From NCBI GenBank assembly GCA_011049795.1, contig DRHD01000014.1, forward strand, positions 1 through 28,848: a stretch of 28,848 nucleotides of DNA, written 5' to 3'. The notes under the pieces were generated by a model. It saw only the letters and a list, made by a program, of their open reading frames with translations, ran no database searches and had not been told where the DNA came from. Source of the DNA: Porticoccus sp. Lineage in GTDB: Bacteria > Pseudomonadota > Gammaproteobacteria > Pseudomonadales > Porticoccaceae. Shown here piece after piece: positions 1 to 8,542 of this stretch; positions within the stretch are counted from its first letter, which is position 1; the number at the start of each line of letters is the position of its first letter. A program made the translations under genes and the position numbers.

Positions 1-860
1 AAACCTATGAGGATAGAGATAAAAACCCTGTCAGTGACAGAGATAACAATGCTTTATTTGCTCAGTACCAAGGGACGTTCTCGATTTTTGATGTCATTGT
101 GGGTATTCGTGAGGACGACAATGAAGCATTTGGTACCCAGACAACGGGTAATCTTTCTGTTGGTCTCCAGTTGGATGATAATCACCGAATGACCTTAAGC
201 TGGGCTGAGGGCTTCAAGGCACCTACGTTTAACGATCTTTATTGGCCTTTCTTTGAGGATGACTATGGTTCTTCTTATGGTAATCCAGACCTGATACCTG
301 AAGAGTCAGAAAACTACGAGATAGGTTTCTTTGGAGAATATAGCAATTGGCGTTGGGCGTTGTCCGCATACAGAAATCGTATCGATAATTTAATTCAATG
401 GGCGCCTGTTGATGCATTCTTCTCTGAGTGGACGCCATCTAACGTTTCCACCGCGAAAATTAAGGGTGGAGAGCTGGTTGTGGCTGGCCAATTGGTAGGG
501 TGGGATGTTAGCACCTCACTTTCTTATACGGATCCTCGGGATGATGATACGGATAAAGTACTGCTCAAGCGCTCCAAGAAAAGCTTTTTGCTAGATGTTG
601 ATCGACGTTTTTCCCGTTGGGATGTGGGGCTTTCCATGAATGCGCGGGGCAAGCGTTATATCAATACGAGTAATACGGATAGCCTGGGTGGTTATACATT
701 AGTCGATTTTCGTGTGGGCTATAATCTGACGGATAAACTTAAAGCACAGTTTAAAGTGGATAATGTTTTCGATAAGCATTACAGAACAAATGCGAGTAGT
801 TCTAGCCGTTATAACCAAGATGGCACCAACTGGCTCGTTAAATTGTCGTACTCTCTTTGA
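1..860 (+). CDS. btuB: BtuB-type TonB-dependent corrinoid receptor, C-terminal part (5' end outside window)
   Basis: The frame is open from the left edge (first full codon at 3) to a TGA at 858-860, so only about 285 C-terminal residues are visible. They read as TonB-dependent receptor barrel: alternating strands, the signature GFKAPTFNDLYWP, then NPDLIPEESENYEIGF, and near the end the typical YTLVDFRVGY and VDNVFDKHYR strands. Such receptors carry corrinoids across the outer membrane using TonB energy. The assignment to BtuB rather than a siderophore receptor rests on its place at the head of a B12 cluster. The last residue is Leu (KLSYSL) instead of the usual terminal Phe or Trp of outer-membrane barrels. 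The plug domain, TonB box, promoter and any riboswitch lie upstream of the window. Confidence 0.9.
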   Translation, partial: TYEDRDKNPVSDRDNNALFAQYQGTFSIFDVIVGIREDDNEAFGTQTTGNLSVGLQLDDNHRMTLSWAEGFKAPTFNDLYWPFFEDDYGSSYGNPDLIPEESENYEIGFFGEYSNWRWALSAYRNRIDNLIQWAPVDAFFSEWTPSNVSTAKIKGGELVVAGQLVGWDVSTSLSYTDPRDDDTDKVLLKRSKKSFLLDVDRRFSRWDVGLSMNARGKRYINTSNTDSLGGYTLVDFRVGYNLTDKLKAQFKVDNVFDKHYRTNASSSSRYNQDGTNWLVKLSYSL

Positions 861-861
861 C

Positions 862-881
862 CTGTAGTCTTTGATCTACAG
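862..881 (+). other. Short hairpin between btuB and btuR
   Basis: CTGTAG (862-867) and CTACAG (876-881) form a perfect 6-bp stem around an 8-nt loop, directly after the btuB stop. No T-run follows, so it is not a convincing terminator. It could stabilise the 3' end of btuB mRNA or weaken read-through into btuR. Confidence 0.3.
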
Positions 882-929
882 TCAGTTGCTTCATTCAGCA
901 TCATTAATCTGTACTAGGGTGGTTATCTC

Positions 930-1541
930 ATGACTGATCAACAAGATAAAGCCGAGCGCCACAAGCGCAAGATGCAAAAGCAGAAAGAAAAGGTGGATAA
1001 AAATATTGCTGCTGCCACGGATGATCGTGGTGTATTTATTCTGCTGACAGGTGATGGCAAGGGCAAGAGTAGTTCGGCCTTTGGCATGGTGATGCGCGCC
1101 CTTGGGTATGACTACAAGATTGGTGTGGTCCAGTTTATTAAAGGCGAGCAGCTGTCTGGTGAAGAAATATACCTGAGGGATAAGTGCCCCCAGATAGATT
1201 TCTATCAAATGGGTACCGGTTTTACCTGGAACACTCAGGATAGAGACGGTGATGTGGCCGCGGCTGAAAAAACTTGGGCTGTGGTCGAACCCATGCTGCG
1301 GGATGAAAGCTACCATTTGGTCATTCTCGATGAGCTTACCTATATGCTCAGCTACAAGTACCTTGACGAGGCGATGGTATTGGAAGCATTAGCCAACCGT
1401 CCCGCAAATCAGAGTGTGGTTGTTACGGGGCGCGGAGGTGGTTCTGCTCTGAGAGAGTTGGCCGACACTGTTTCCGAAATTAAAGACATTAAACATGCCT
1501 ACAAGTCGGGTGTAAAAGCCCGGAAGGGTGTGGATTTCTAA
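930..1541 (+). CDS. btuR: Cob(I)yrinic acid a,c-diamide adenosyltransferase (BtuR/CobA type)
   Basis: This cytosolic enzyme adds the 5'-deoxyadenosyl upper ligand from ATP to reduced corrinoids, giving coenzyme forms needed by later steps and by enzymes such as IcmF. The 203-residue length is normal for the family. Visible motifs are the modified P-loop GDGKGKSSS (41-49), GFTW (97-100), the Walker B-like VILDELTY (131-138), and the family C-terminus ELADTVSEIKDIKHAYKSGV with final KGVDF. Residues 7-25 are rich in Lys, Arg, Gln and Glu, as in the E. coli and Pseudomonas proteins. An AGGGTGG sequence lies upstream of the ATG. It follows btuB by 69 nt and precedes cobQ by 21 nt, consistent with one transcript. 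Confidence 0.95.
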   Translation: MTDQQDKAERHKRKMQKQKEKVDKNIAAATDDRGVFILLTGDGKGKSSSAFGMVMRALGYDYKIGVVQFIKGEQLSGEEIYLRDKCPQIDFYQMGTGFTWNTQDRDGDVAAAEKTWAVVEPMLRDESYHLVILDELTYMLSYKYLDEAMVLEALANRPANQSVVVTGRGGGSALRELADTVSEIKDIKHAYKSGVKARKGVDF

Positions 1542-1562
1542 AATGTCTCCCATCCTTTTAAT

Positions 1563-3113
1563 ATGACTTTCACCCTTATGGTTCAGGGCACAACCTCTGA
1601 TGCTGGAAAAAGCATCCTGGTGGCAGGGCTGTGTCGTTTGTTGGCGAAAAAGGGGGTTAATGTCGCGCCGTTTAAGCCACAAAATATGGCATTGAACAGT
1701 GCCGTGACCAAGGATGGGGGTGAGATAGGTCGGGCTCAGGCGCTTCAGGCTCAAGCCTGCTTTCTTGAGCCGCACACGGATATGAATCCGATCTTATTGA
1801 AGCCATCCAGTGATACGGGTGCTCAAGTGATTATTCATGGCAAAGCCTTGAGAAACATGGATGCACGCCGTTATCACGACTATAAAGCCACCGCGATGGA
1901 TGCGGTTTTACAATCGCACCAGCGCCTTTCCAGTCAGTATGACGCCGTTATTGTTGAGGGTGCTGGTAGCCCTGTGGAAATTAATCTTCGCGATAATGAT
2001 ATTGCCAATATGGGTTTTGCGGAGGCAGTGGATTGCCCGGTGATACTGATTGCCGATATTGACCGAGGCGGAGTCTTTGCCCATCTTGTGGGAACGCTAG
2101 CGTTGTTATCAGCAACCGAGCAGCAGCGGGTTGTTGGTTTTGTTATCAACCGTTTTCGTGGTGATATGGCCCTGTTGAAACCGGGGTTGGACTGGCTTGA
2201 AGAACGGACAGGCAAACCGGTTTTGGGTGTTATTCCCTATCTGCATGGGTTACATCTGGATGCCGAAGATGCGGTGGACCAAGAACAAAATTTTACTGAG
2301 GCAAATAACACTCTAAAAGTTGTTGTGCCCGTATTTCCTCGTATCAGTAATCACACAGATTTTGATGCCTTGCGATTACACCCTCAAGTAGATCTCTGTT
2401 ACGTGGGGCCGGATCAACCCATTCCCCCCGCTGATTTGATTATCCTTCCAGGCAGTAAAAGCGTGCCCCATGATCTGCAGTGGTTGAAAGAGCAAGGTTG
2501 GGCGGAAGCGATTCAAAAGCATTTGCGCTACGGCGGTAAATTGCTCGGTATCTGTGGTGGTTATCAGATGTTAGGTAATAGTGTGAATGACCCTTTGGGT
2601 GTTGAGGGTAAAGCTGGTTTGTATCGGGGGCTCAGTTGGCTGAATATCGAAACAGAGTTGGCCGAACAAAAGCAGCTGCGACAAGTGGCGGGAAAATTGA
2701 CTTTATGTGATACGAGTGCTCAGGGCGCGAAAATTTGTGGTTATGAAATTCACTGCGGTGAAACCACCGGTCTTGGGTTGAACCGCCCGATCGTTGAATT
2801 GGATGATGGAAGGCTGGATGGTGCCATATCCGAGGATGGTCAAGTGATGGGCACTTATCTGCATGGGTTATTTGAGCACCCTGAAGCGTGTTCAGCGTTG
2901 CTCCAATGGGCCGGATTAGAAACACCCGAACTGTTGGATCAGCCTGCTATACGAGAACAGCAACTTGATCGACTCGCAGTTACATTGGAGCAATCGATAA
3001 ATTGCGCTGCTTTGTTTACCGAGAGCCTGTTTCCAGAAAACAAATTTCCGACAATATGGAAGCAATGGGGTCATGAATACACTGATGAAAAGGAAGAAAA
3101 GCAATGTTGTTAA
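1563..3113 (+). CDS. cobQ: Cobyric acid synthase (CobQ/CbiP)
   Basis: This glutamine-dependent enzyme amidates four carboxyls (b, d, e, g) of adenosylcobyrinic acid a,c-diamide to give adenosylcobyric acid. The 516 residues show the N-terminal dethiobiotin-synthetase-like nucleotide site GTTSDAGKS (9-17) and the KPQNMALNS segment. A C-terminal class I glutamine amidotransferase domain follows, with nucleophile Cys331 in [12 protein letters not shown] and His434 in [10 protein letters not shown]. The length is slightly above usual because of an acidic tail ending in Cys-Cys. Its last codons overlap the next gene by 10 nt, which suggests translational coupling. Adenosylcobyric acid is also the product of CbiZ, encoded in the same cluster. 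Confidence 0.95.
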   Translation: MTFTLMVQGTTSDAGKSILVAGLCRLLAKKGVNVAPFKPQNMALNSAVTKDGGEIGRAQALQAQACFLEPHTDMNPILLKPSSDTGAQVIIHGKALRNMDARRYHDYKATAMDAVLQSHQRLSSQYDAVIVEGAGSPVEINLRDNDIANMGFAEAVDCPVILIADIDRGGVFAHLVGTLALLSATEQQRVVGFVINRFRGDMALLKPGLDWLEERTGKPVLGVIPYLHGLHLDAEDAVDQEQNFTEANNTLKVVVPVFPRISNHTDFDALRLHPQVDLCYVGPDQPIPPADLIILPGSKSVPHDLQWLKEQGWAEAIQKHLRYGGKLLGICGGYQMLGNSVNDPLGVEGKAGLYRGLSWLNIETELAEQKQLRQVAGKLTLCDTSAQGAKICGYEIHCGETTGLGLNRPIVELDDGRLDGAISEDGQVMGTYLHGLFEHPEACSALLQWAGLETPELLDQPAIREQQLDRLAVTLEQSINCAALFTESLFPENKFPTIWKQWGHEYTDEKEEKQCC

Positions 3114-3703
3114 AAGATCAGCCTGTCTTTGCACAAGGCGAACAATCAAAAATAAAAGGCATTATGCTTCTGTCACTTTTACCCATACTAATGCTGTCCA
3201 CTCGAACTGACCACTTTGGTTCAGCGGTGAGTTTGCCTGATGCATCATTGGCGGTATTTTTTCTTTCTGGGTTTTACCTGCGTCGCCTAAGATGGGGTTT
3301 AGGCAGTTTTATATTGCTTTGTGTGTTGGCGGCAGGTATCGATTATTGGGCAATAACTGCCCGTGGTGTCAGTGATTATTGTGTAACAGCAGCATATGGA
3401 CTTTTATTGCCCACGTATTTTAGTGTTTGGTGGGCAGGGCGATGGGCAAGCTCGCATACCGATGACAAATTTCAAGTTATCATTGCCACGGTTGCATCAC
3501 TAATGGTGGCATTCTTGATTTCTAATGGTAGTTTTTACCTGCTCTCAGGGCAGTTTACTGAATTAAGTATGACCGAATACACCAGCCGGGTTATCCAGTA
3601 TTTACCCCGTTACCTTTTAACTCCACTTGGCTATTTGGCAGTAGCTGCATTGTTTCACTTTTTAATGGTGCGAGGCGGGGTTGATCAGGTTGAACAACAG
3701 TAA
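3104..3703 (+). CDS. btuM: BtuM-like predicted vitamin B12 membrane transporter (solitary S-component type)
   Basis: A 199-residue, very hydrophobic protein with about five or six predicted membrane segments (roughly 19-33, 47-60, 65-84, 92-112, 123-145, 165-188). It recalls the BtuM family, which are solitary ECF S-components linked to B12 uptake in Gram-negative bacteria. The resemblance rests on an N-terminal Arg-x-x-His-Phe, then [13 protein letters not shown] (44-56), and GVSDYC (88-93) followed by an AYGLLLP stretch. In characterised BtuM a cysteine coordinates cobalt, and Cys93 is the obvious candidate here. The start used overlaps cobQ by 10 nt and has AGGAAG upstream; Met21 is an alternative. 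The family call is from recalled pattern and context, not a search. Some annotation systems call such genes BtuN. Confidence 0.65.
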   Translation: MLLKDQPVFAQGEQSKIKGIMLLSLLPILMLSTRTDHFGSAVSLPDASLAVFFLSGFYLRRLRWGLGSFILLCVLAAGIDYWAITARGVSDYCVTAAYGLLLPTYFSVWWAGRWASSHTDDKFQVIIATVASLMVAFLISNGSFYLLSGQFTELSMTEYTSRVIQYLPRYLLTPLGYLAVAALFHFLMVRGGVDQVEQQ

Positions 3704-3716
3704 TGTGTAAGCAGTG

Positions 3717-5036
3717 ATGAAAAGTTCTATTCCCTGCCCTGCACTACTGATTGCAGCCCCAGCTTCTGGTCAGGGAAAAACTACAGTAGTGGCGGCAATG
3801 GCGCGCTATCATCAACGTCTTGGCAGAAAAGTGCGGGTCTTTAAAACCGGGCCAGATTTTATCGACCCGATGATCCATGAGCGAGCCAGTGGTTCGCCGG
3901 TTTACCAGCTGGATCTATGGATGGTGGGTGAGGACCAGAGCAAGCAGTTATTATTTGAGGCGGCTCAGGAAGCTGACCTGATTTTGATTGAAGGTGTCAT
4001 GGGGTTGTTTGATGGTGAACCCAGCAGCGCTGATTTGGCCATTCGGTTCGGCGTTCCAGTCGCAGCGGTAATTGATGTATCAGCTATGGCACAAACCTTT
4101 GGTGCTCTTGCACACGGGTTGGCCAACTATCAAACAAGAGATCAGGTAAAGGCTCAGTCAAAAATAGAGTTTGCTGGGGTCATCGCTAATCGGGTGGCCA
4201 GTGAAGGTCATGGGCAAATGCTGGAGTCCAGTATAAGTGACCCCGAGCAATGGTTGGGGCAATTACCTCGTTCTGACGATATCAACCTTCCCGAGCGCCA
4301 CCTGGGTTTGTACCAGGCTACTGATATTGACGACTTGGAAAAACGATTAAATGCAGCGGCAGATCTAATTACTAATACCAGGCTGAGCGAATTGCCACCC
4401 GCCGTGGCCTTTGCTCCCTGTGTGAGGGAGGCTCCAGAAAAGGCTCTGACAGGGCAGCGCATTGCTGTGGCCAGAGATGTGGCTTTTAGCTTTGTGTATC
4501 GGGCAAACCTAGATTTATTAAAAACCATGGGTGCTGAATTGTTGTTTTTTTCACCCTTGGAGGATACGTCATTACCCGTTGCCGACAGTCTGTATCTGCC
4601 CGGCGGCTATCCGGAACTATACCTCGACCAGCTGTCTGCCAACAAAACATTACATCAGGAGATTCAACAGCATTATCAGTCGGGAAAACCGATGGTTGCC
4701 GAATGTGGTGGCATGCTTTATCTGTTGGAAGCGCTGACGGATATAGAAAACTGTACTGTCGAAATGGTGGGTCTTATTCCAGCCAGAGCAAGCATGCAAA
4801 AAAGATTGGGTGGGTTGGGCTTGCAGTCAGCTTCATTGCCAGAGGGTAAATTGAGAGGGCATACCTTCCACTATTCTACGTTTGATAGTCCTCCAGAATT
4901 TGTTTGTCAGGCGCAACATCATCCTTACGATAAAGTGGGCGAGGGAATAGTCCGCAGTAAAGGATTACTAGCAGCTTATGTGCATTGGTATTTTCCTTCT
5001 AACCCGGAGGCGGCTGCGGCACTTTTCTTGGGTTAG
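3717..5036 (+). CDS. cobB: Cobyrinic acid a,c-diamide synthase (CobB/CbiA)
   Basis: Catalyses the ATP- and glutamine-dependent amidation of the a and c side chains of cobyrinic acid (or the hydrogenobyrinic form). About 439 residues: N-terminal P-loop APASGQGKTT, GPDFIDP, EGVMGLFDG, then a C-terminal amidotransferase domain with GGYPELY, nucleophile Cys330 in MVAECGGMLYLLE and His423 in AAYVHWYFPSNP. The length fits the family. ATG at 3717 is preferred, though an in-frame GTG sits immediately upstream at 3714; both have a weak ribosome site. The gene follows the BtuM-like gene by 13 nt. No other ring-modifying or ring-contraction genes are in the window, so its substrate must come from genes elsewhere or from salvaged incomplete corrinoids. 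Confidence 0.93.
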   Translation: MKSSIPCPALLIAAPASGQGKTTVVAAMARYHQRLGRKVRVFKTGPDFIDPMIHERASGSPVYQLDLWMVGEDQSKQLLFEAAQEADLILIEGVMGLFDGEPSSADLAIRFGVPVAAVIDVSAMAQTFGALAHGLANYQTRDQVKAQSKIEFAGVIANRVASEGHGQMLESSISDPEQWLGQLPRSDDINLPERHLGLYQATDIDDLEKRLNAAADLITNTRLSELPPAVAFAPCVREAPEKALTGQRIAVARDVAFSFVYRANLDLLKTMGAELLFFSPLEDTSLPVADSLYLPGGYPELYLDQLSANKTLHQEIQQHYQSGKPMVAECGGMLYLLEALTDIENCTVEMVGLIPARASMQKRLGGLGLQSASLPEGKLRGHTFHYSTFDSPPEFVCQAQHHPYDKVGEGIVRSKGLLAAYVHWYFPSNPEAAAALFLG

Positions 5037-5096
5037 CTAGTTTTTTTGGTTTTAGGTTTGGATGTTAGATAAGTTTTTAGGCGTGGGGTAAAGCAA

Positions 5097-5915
5097 ATGA
5101 AACAACAGGTACCTGGTGACGGTCGTTTCCCCGAGCGAATCATATGTATGACGGAAGAAACCACTGAGTGGTTTTACCTACTGGGTGAACAGCATCGGAT
5201 TGTGGGTGTTTCCGGCTATACCGTCCGACCCCCGGAGGCGAGAAAAGAGAAGCCGAAAATCTCTGCGTTTACCTCCGCTAAAATAGACAAAATTCTAGCG
5301 CTGGAACCTGACCTAGTAATTGGGTTTTCTGATATGCAGGCGGATATTGCAGCAGAGCTAATTCGCGCCGGAGTTAATGTTCATATTTGTAATCAACGTT
5401 CGGTACAGGAGATTTTTGACACATTGTTACAGCTGGGTTGTTTAGTGGGTGCAGAGAAAAAAGCGCGAGAAATTCTGCAACAATTCACGGATAAGCTCAC
5501 CGGTATTCAGCAAATGGCATCGACGTTTTCTCGTCGGCCCAAGGTTTATTTTGAAGAGTGGGGTGACCCGCTGATTAGTGGCATTCGATGGGTATCTGAA
5601 TTAATCGAGATTGCCGGTGGCGATGATTGTTTTTCGGAACTGGCAAAATTTCCCGGCGCAAAAAACCGAATTATTGAAGAGGCCAATGAGGTTGTTCAGC
5701 GTAATCCGGATATTATCATTGGCTCCTGGTGCGGTAGAAAATTTGCCGCTGATCAGGTTGCTGATCGTCCGGGGTGGGGTCATATCACGGCGATTAAAAC
5801 CGGACAGCTCCATGAGATTAAATCATCGGATATTCTCCAGCCAGGTCCCGCAGCGTTGACTGATGGAATTACTCAATTACACCGCATCTTCAGTGATTGG
5901 GTATCAGCGCAGTGA
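5097..5915 (+). CDS. BtuF-like cobalamin-binding protein without signal peptide
   Basis: A 272-residue protein of the BtuF/FhuD periplasmic-binding fold. Visible family segments are PERIICMTEETTEW, the loop GVSGYTVRPPEARKEKPKI, the long-helix lead-in KILALEPDLVIGFSD and PDIIIGSWCGRKF. The N-terminus (MKQQVPGDGRFPERI) has no hydrophobic signal segment. An in-frame TAA at 5070-5072 with no start codon before 5097 rules out a longer secreted form in this sequence. It should therefore stay in the cytoplasm. The stop overlaps a GTG start of cbiZ by 4 nt (GTGA). A likely role is binding or handing over corrinoid inside the cell, possibly to CbiZ, but this is inference. A true secreted BtuF is encoded at 13576. 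Confidence 0.85.
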   Translation: MKQQVPGDGRFPERIICMTEETTEWFYLLGEQHRIVGVSGYTVRPPEARKEKPKISAFTSAKIDKILALEPDLVIGFSDMQADIAAELIRAGVNVHICNQRSVQEIFDTLLQLGCLVGAEKKAREILQQFTDKLTGIQQMASTFSRRPKVYFEEWGDPLISGIRWVSELIEIAGGDDCFSELAKFPGAKNRIIEEANEVVQRNPDIIIGSWCGRKFAADQVADRPGWGHITAIKTGQLHEIKSSDILQPGPAALTDGITQLHRIFSDWVSAQ

Positions 5916-6667
5916 CTCGCATGGCGACACAGGAAAGTGGCATACAATCTGAGCATCCCTCTTTAGTCCGGGCTTTGACTCAGGGCGTTGTGCTGGAGCA
6001 AACACCTGGCCATATTCATATTGCGTTTGACCGGCCACGGCGGGTATTGAGCTCGGCAGTTTTAAATGGTGGTTTTTGCCAGGCCAGTCACTATGTCAAT
6101 ATGCGGGTGCCAAAACGCTGCCCCCTTGCGCTGGAAGACCCGGTAAAAACGTTGGAACGTTATTGTCACGATAGGGGGTGGGCTGAGGCTACTGTGGGTA
6201 TGATGACGGCGGCATCGATGAAGTCTCTCAGGGTAGTACATGAAAAATTAGCCGGTGAATCGCTAGCGGTGATAGTGACCACTGGCCTGGATAACGCCCG
6301 CCGTGCTGGTGACCCCGCGGAGTTTTCTACATTGATGGTGGTGCCCGACAAGGTAGGTACCATTAATATGGTCATTCTCACCAGTGCAAATTTAACGGAT
6401 GAAGCGATGGTGGAAATGGTGATTGTTGCCACGGAAGCAAAGGCCGCAGCCTTGCAAAACCTGGGGGTGATTAGCCCTGTCTCGGGTGAGCTGGCGACGG
6501 GTACGGGTACCGATGCTATTGCAATTGTTGCCGGTGATAGGGGAGAAAATAATACTCAGCCAATTCGGTTTACCGGTAAGCATACATTGATCGGAGAGCG
6601 GGTAGCGCAACTTGTGATGGCAGCCCTTAAGTCCTCGATCAATGGCTCATCGGAGACAGCTTGTTGA
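5912..6667 (+). CDS. cbiZ: Adenosylcobinamide amidohydrolase (CbiZ)
   Basis: CbiZ hydrolyses the aminopropanol amide of adenosylcobinamide (and, in some bacteria, adenosylpseudocobalamin) to give adenosylcobyric acid, which can then be rebuilt with the cell's own lower ligand. Recognised by GGFCQASHYVNMRVP, AAVGMMTAAS-like AEATVGMMTAASMKS, VTTGLDNARRAGDPAE, TINMVILTSANLTDEAMVE and the C-terminal ATGTGTDAIAIV. The reading frame opens at a TTG (5897). GTG at 5912, overlapping the previous stop as GTGA, or ATG at 5921 are better starts. The length, about 250 residues, fits a stand-alone CbiZ domain. The gene overlaps btuC at its 3' end. It is more typical of archaea and some alpha- and gammaproteobacteria than of enterics. 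Confidence 0.9.
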   Translation: MTRMATQESGIQSEHPSLVRALTQGVVLEQTPGHIHIAFDRPRRVLSSAVLNGGFCQASHYVNMRVPKRCPLALEDPVKTLERYCHDRGWAEATVGMMTAASMKSLRVVHEKLAGESLAVIVTTGLDNARRAGDPAEFSTLMVVPDKVGTINMVILTSANLTDEAMVEMVIVATEAKAAALQNLGVISPVSGELATGTGTDAIAIVAGDRGENNTQPIRFTGKHTLIGERVAQLVMAALKSSINGSSETAC

Positions 6668-7695
6668 GACGGCTGGAATCAAAACAACTAATGCTGATCC
6701 TGGCGCTTTTATTGCCGCCAGTGATGATCGTCGCCTTGATGATGGGCCCTGTGGCTATATCACCAGTGAGGTTTGTCGAGATTTTTTCTGGTGTAGATAC
6801 CAGTGCGGTTCGTCAGGATGGAATGATTCTCTCTGCTATCCGTTTGCCACGAGTGATACTCGCTGGCTTGGTGGGCGTTTGCCTAGCCACTTGTGGCACG
6901 GCAATGCAGGGCTTGTTTCGTAACCCCCTAGCAGATCCTTCATTGATCGGCGTCTCCAGTGGCGCCTCTGCCGGCGCCAGCTTTGTGATTGTGTTTGGCG
7001 GTGTATGGCTGCAGAGCAGTAGCTTTTTTGGTCTCTCTTTGGTCGCTGGTGGTGCATTTTTAGGTGGTTTTCTCGCCGTCTTATTAGTCTATCGTTTGGC
7101 CACATCCACAACGGGTACCTCCGTCGCTACCATGCTCCTTGCAGGTATTGCCATCAGTGCCTTGGCGGGTGCTATAAATAGCCTGTTCAGCTTTTTTGCC
7201 GACAATGACATGTTGCGGCGTATTAGTCTTTGGCAAATGGGCAGCCTCGATGCAGCCAACTGGCAACGCGTGTCCATTGCCGGAATAGTGACTCTAGCGC
7301 TAGTTATTTGGTTCCCCCGACAGAGCCGGGCACTGAATGCTCTACTGTTGGGCGAATCAGAAGCCCGTCATTTGGGCGTGAATGTTGAGCGGGTAAAGCG
7401 CCGTATCATTTTACTCACGGCAATGGGTGTGGGGACATCCGTCGCTGTGGCGGGCAATATTGCCTTTGTGGGTTTGATTATTCCGCATATCGTTCGTATG
7501 TTGATTGGTCCTGACCACCGTTACCTGATTCCGGGCACCGCATTGGCCGGTGCTATTTTGCTAGTGATGGCTGATGGGTTTGCCCGTGTGGTAGTCGCCC
7601 CCGCAGAGTTGCCTGCGGGTATTTTGACCGCATTATTGGGCGCACCTTTCTTCTTCTCGCTGTTAACTCAAAAGCGTCACCGGGTTGTGAGGTAG
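6661..7695 (+). CDS. btuC: Vitamin B12 ABC transporter permease (BtuC, FecCD family)
   Basis: Inner-membrane permease of 344 residues with the roughly ten hydrophobic segments of FecCD proteins. Family motifs include RLPRVILAGLVGVCLATCGTAMQGLFRNPLADP, seen in parts near residues 60-95, then GVSSGASAGA, the cytoplasmic coupling region LLGESEARHLGVNVERVKRR, and GFVGLIIPHIVR-like AFVGLIIPHIVRMLIGPDHR. The only fitting starts are TTG at 6661 or 6664, overlapping the cbiZ stop, with GGAGA just upstream. ATG at 6691 would lose part of the first membrane helix. It should pair with BtuD (next gene, 6 nt away) and receive corrinoid from BtuF. Confidence 0.9.
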   Translation: MLRRLESKQLMLILALLLPPVMIVALMMGPVAISPVRFVEIFSGVDTSAVRQDGMILSAIRLPRVILAGLVGVCLATCGTAMQGLFRNPLADPSLIGVSSGASAGASFVIVFGGVWLQSSSFFGLSLVAGGAFLGGFLAVLLVYRLATSTTGTSVATMLLAGIAISALAGAINSLFSFFADNDMLRRISLWQMGSLDAANWQRVSIAGIVTLALVIWFPRQSRALNALLLGESEARHLGVNVERVKRRIILLTAMGVGTSVAVAGNIAFVGLIIPHIVRMLIGPDHRYLIPGTALAGAILLVMADGFARVVVAPAELPAGILTALLGAPFFFSLLTQKRHRVVR

Positions 7696-7701
7696 CGGGG
7701 T

Positions 7702-8511
7702 ATGTCATTGGAAGCTTGCAACCTGTCGTTGAGTTTCTCGGGTATTCCCTTGTTGCGGGGGATTAATCTCCGTGTTTCTCCCGGAGAGGTGACTACGGTT
7801 GTAGGGCCAAATGGTGCGGGTAAAACCAGTTTATTGCGCTGCTTGGTCAATGAGTTGGCCGTCACAGCGGGGCAAGTATTGTTTAACCATCGGGATATCA
7901 ATGACTGGACTGCCAGTGATCGGGCCAAGTCACTCTCAGTATTACCCCAGCAATCATTGCTAGACTTCCCTTTCACCGTTGAAGAAGTGGTGATGTTGGG
8001 ACGCACGCCACATGACACCGGGGCAAAGAGGGATGGTGATATTGTGGATGCCGCGCTGGCGTCAGTGGATGGTGATTATTTAGTAGGGCGACTTTATACC
8101 CAGCTATCGGGTGGAGAAAAACAGCGTGTGCATTTGGCAAGAGTGTTGGCTCAAATTTGGGAGCCACCATCTGCTGAACCTAGCTCCATAGCTTCTACGG
8201 GAGGGGATTGCCATGACCGATATTTAGTACTGGATGAACCTACGTCATCCTTTGATTTGGCGCACCAGCAGCTGACATTGGAGATTGTTCAAACCTTTGC
8301 GAGTAAGGGTGTCGGGGTGCTTATGGTGATGCATGATCTAAACTTGGCGGCGCGCTGCTCGGATCAAATTGTGTTGATGCAATGTGGTGAGGTGGTGACA
8401 TCTGGTGCACCTGAACAGGTCTTAACCCCTGACAATATTCGTCGGGTCTTTGAGGTGGAGGCTGAAATAGTTGTTCATCCACAGACAGGTAAACCTTTGG
8501 TGATTACGTGA
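7702..8511 (+). CDS. btuD: Vitamin B12 ABC transporter ATP-binding protein (BtuD)
   Basis: 269-residue ABC ATPase that powers the BtuC permease. Visible: Walker A GPNGAGKTS (35-43), Q-loop LPQQSLLDFPF, signature LSGGEKQRVHLARVL, Walker B YLVLDEPTSSFD and the switch histidine in MVMHDLNLAA. Between signature and Walker B there is an unusual insertion of about 20 residues (near EPPSAEPSSIASTGG), a layout recalled from HmuV-like haem ATPases. HmuV is thus the main alternative name, but its position between btuC and cobU argues for B12. The start has GGGG 5 nt upstream. Confidence 0.88.
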   Translation: MSLEACNLSLSFSGIPLLRGINLRVSPGEVTTVVGPNGAGKTSLLRCLVNELAVTAGQVLFNHRDINDWTASDRAKSLSVLPQQSLLDFPFTVEEVVMLGRTPHDTGAKRDGDIVDAALASVDGDYLVGRLYTQLSGGEKQRVHLARVLAQIWEPPSAEPSSIASTGGDCHDRYLVLDEPTSSFDLAHQQLTLEIVQTFASKGVGVLMVMHDLNLAARCSDQIVLMQCGEVVTSGAPEQVLTPDNIRRVFEVEAEIVVHPQTGKPLVIT

Positions 8512-8542
8512 CTCGATGTTCACTGTTAGATAGAACTATTTT

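Noticed and set aside
861..929. Cobalamin riboswitch between btuB and btuR or elsewhere in the window
   Set aside because: The gaps inside the cluster are too short and lack the B12-box motif set. Any riboswitch would be expected upstream of btuB, outside the window.
5037..5096. Terminator after cobB because of a T7 run
   Set aside because: No GC-rich stem precedes the T-run, and the downstream genes belong to the same pathway.
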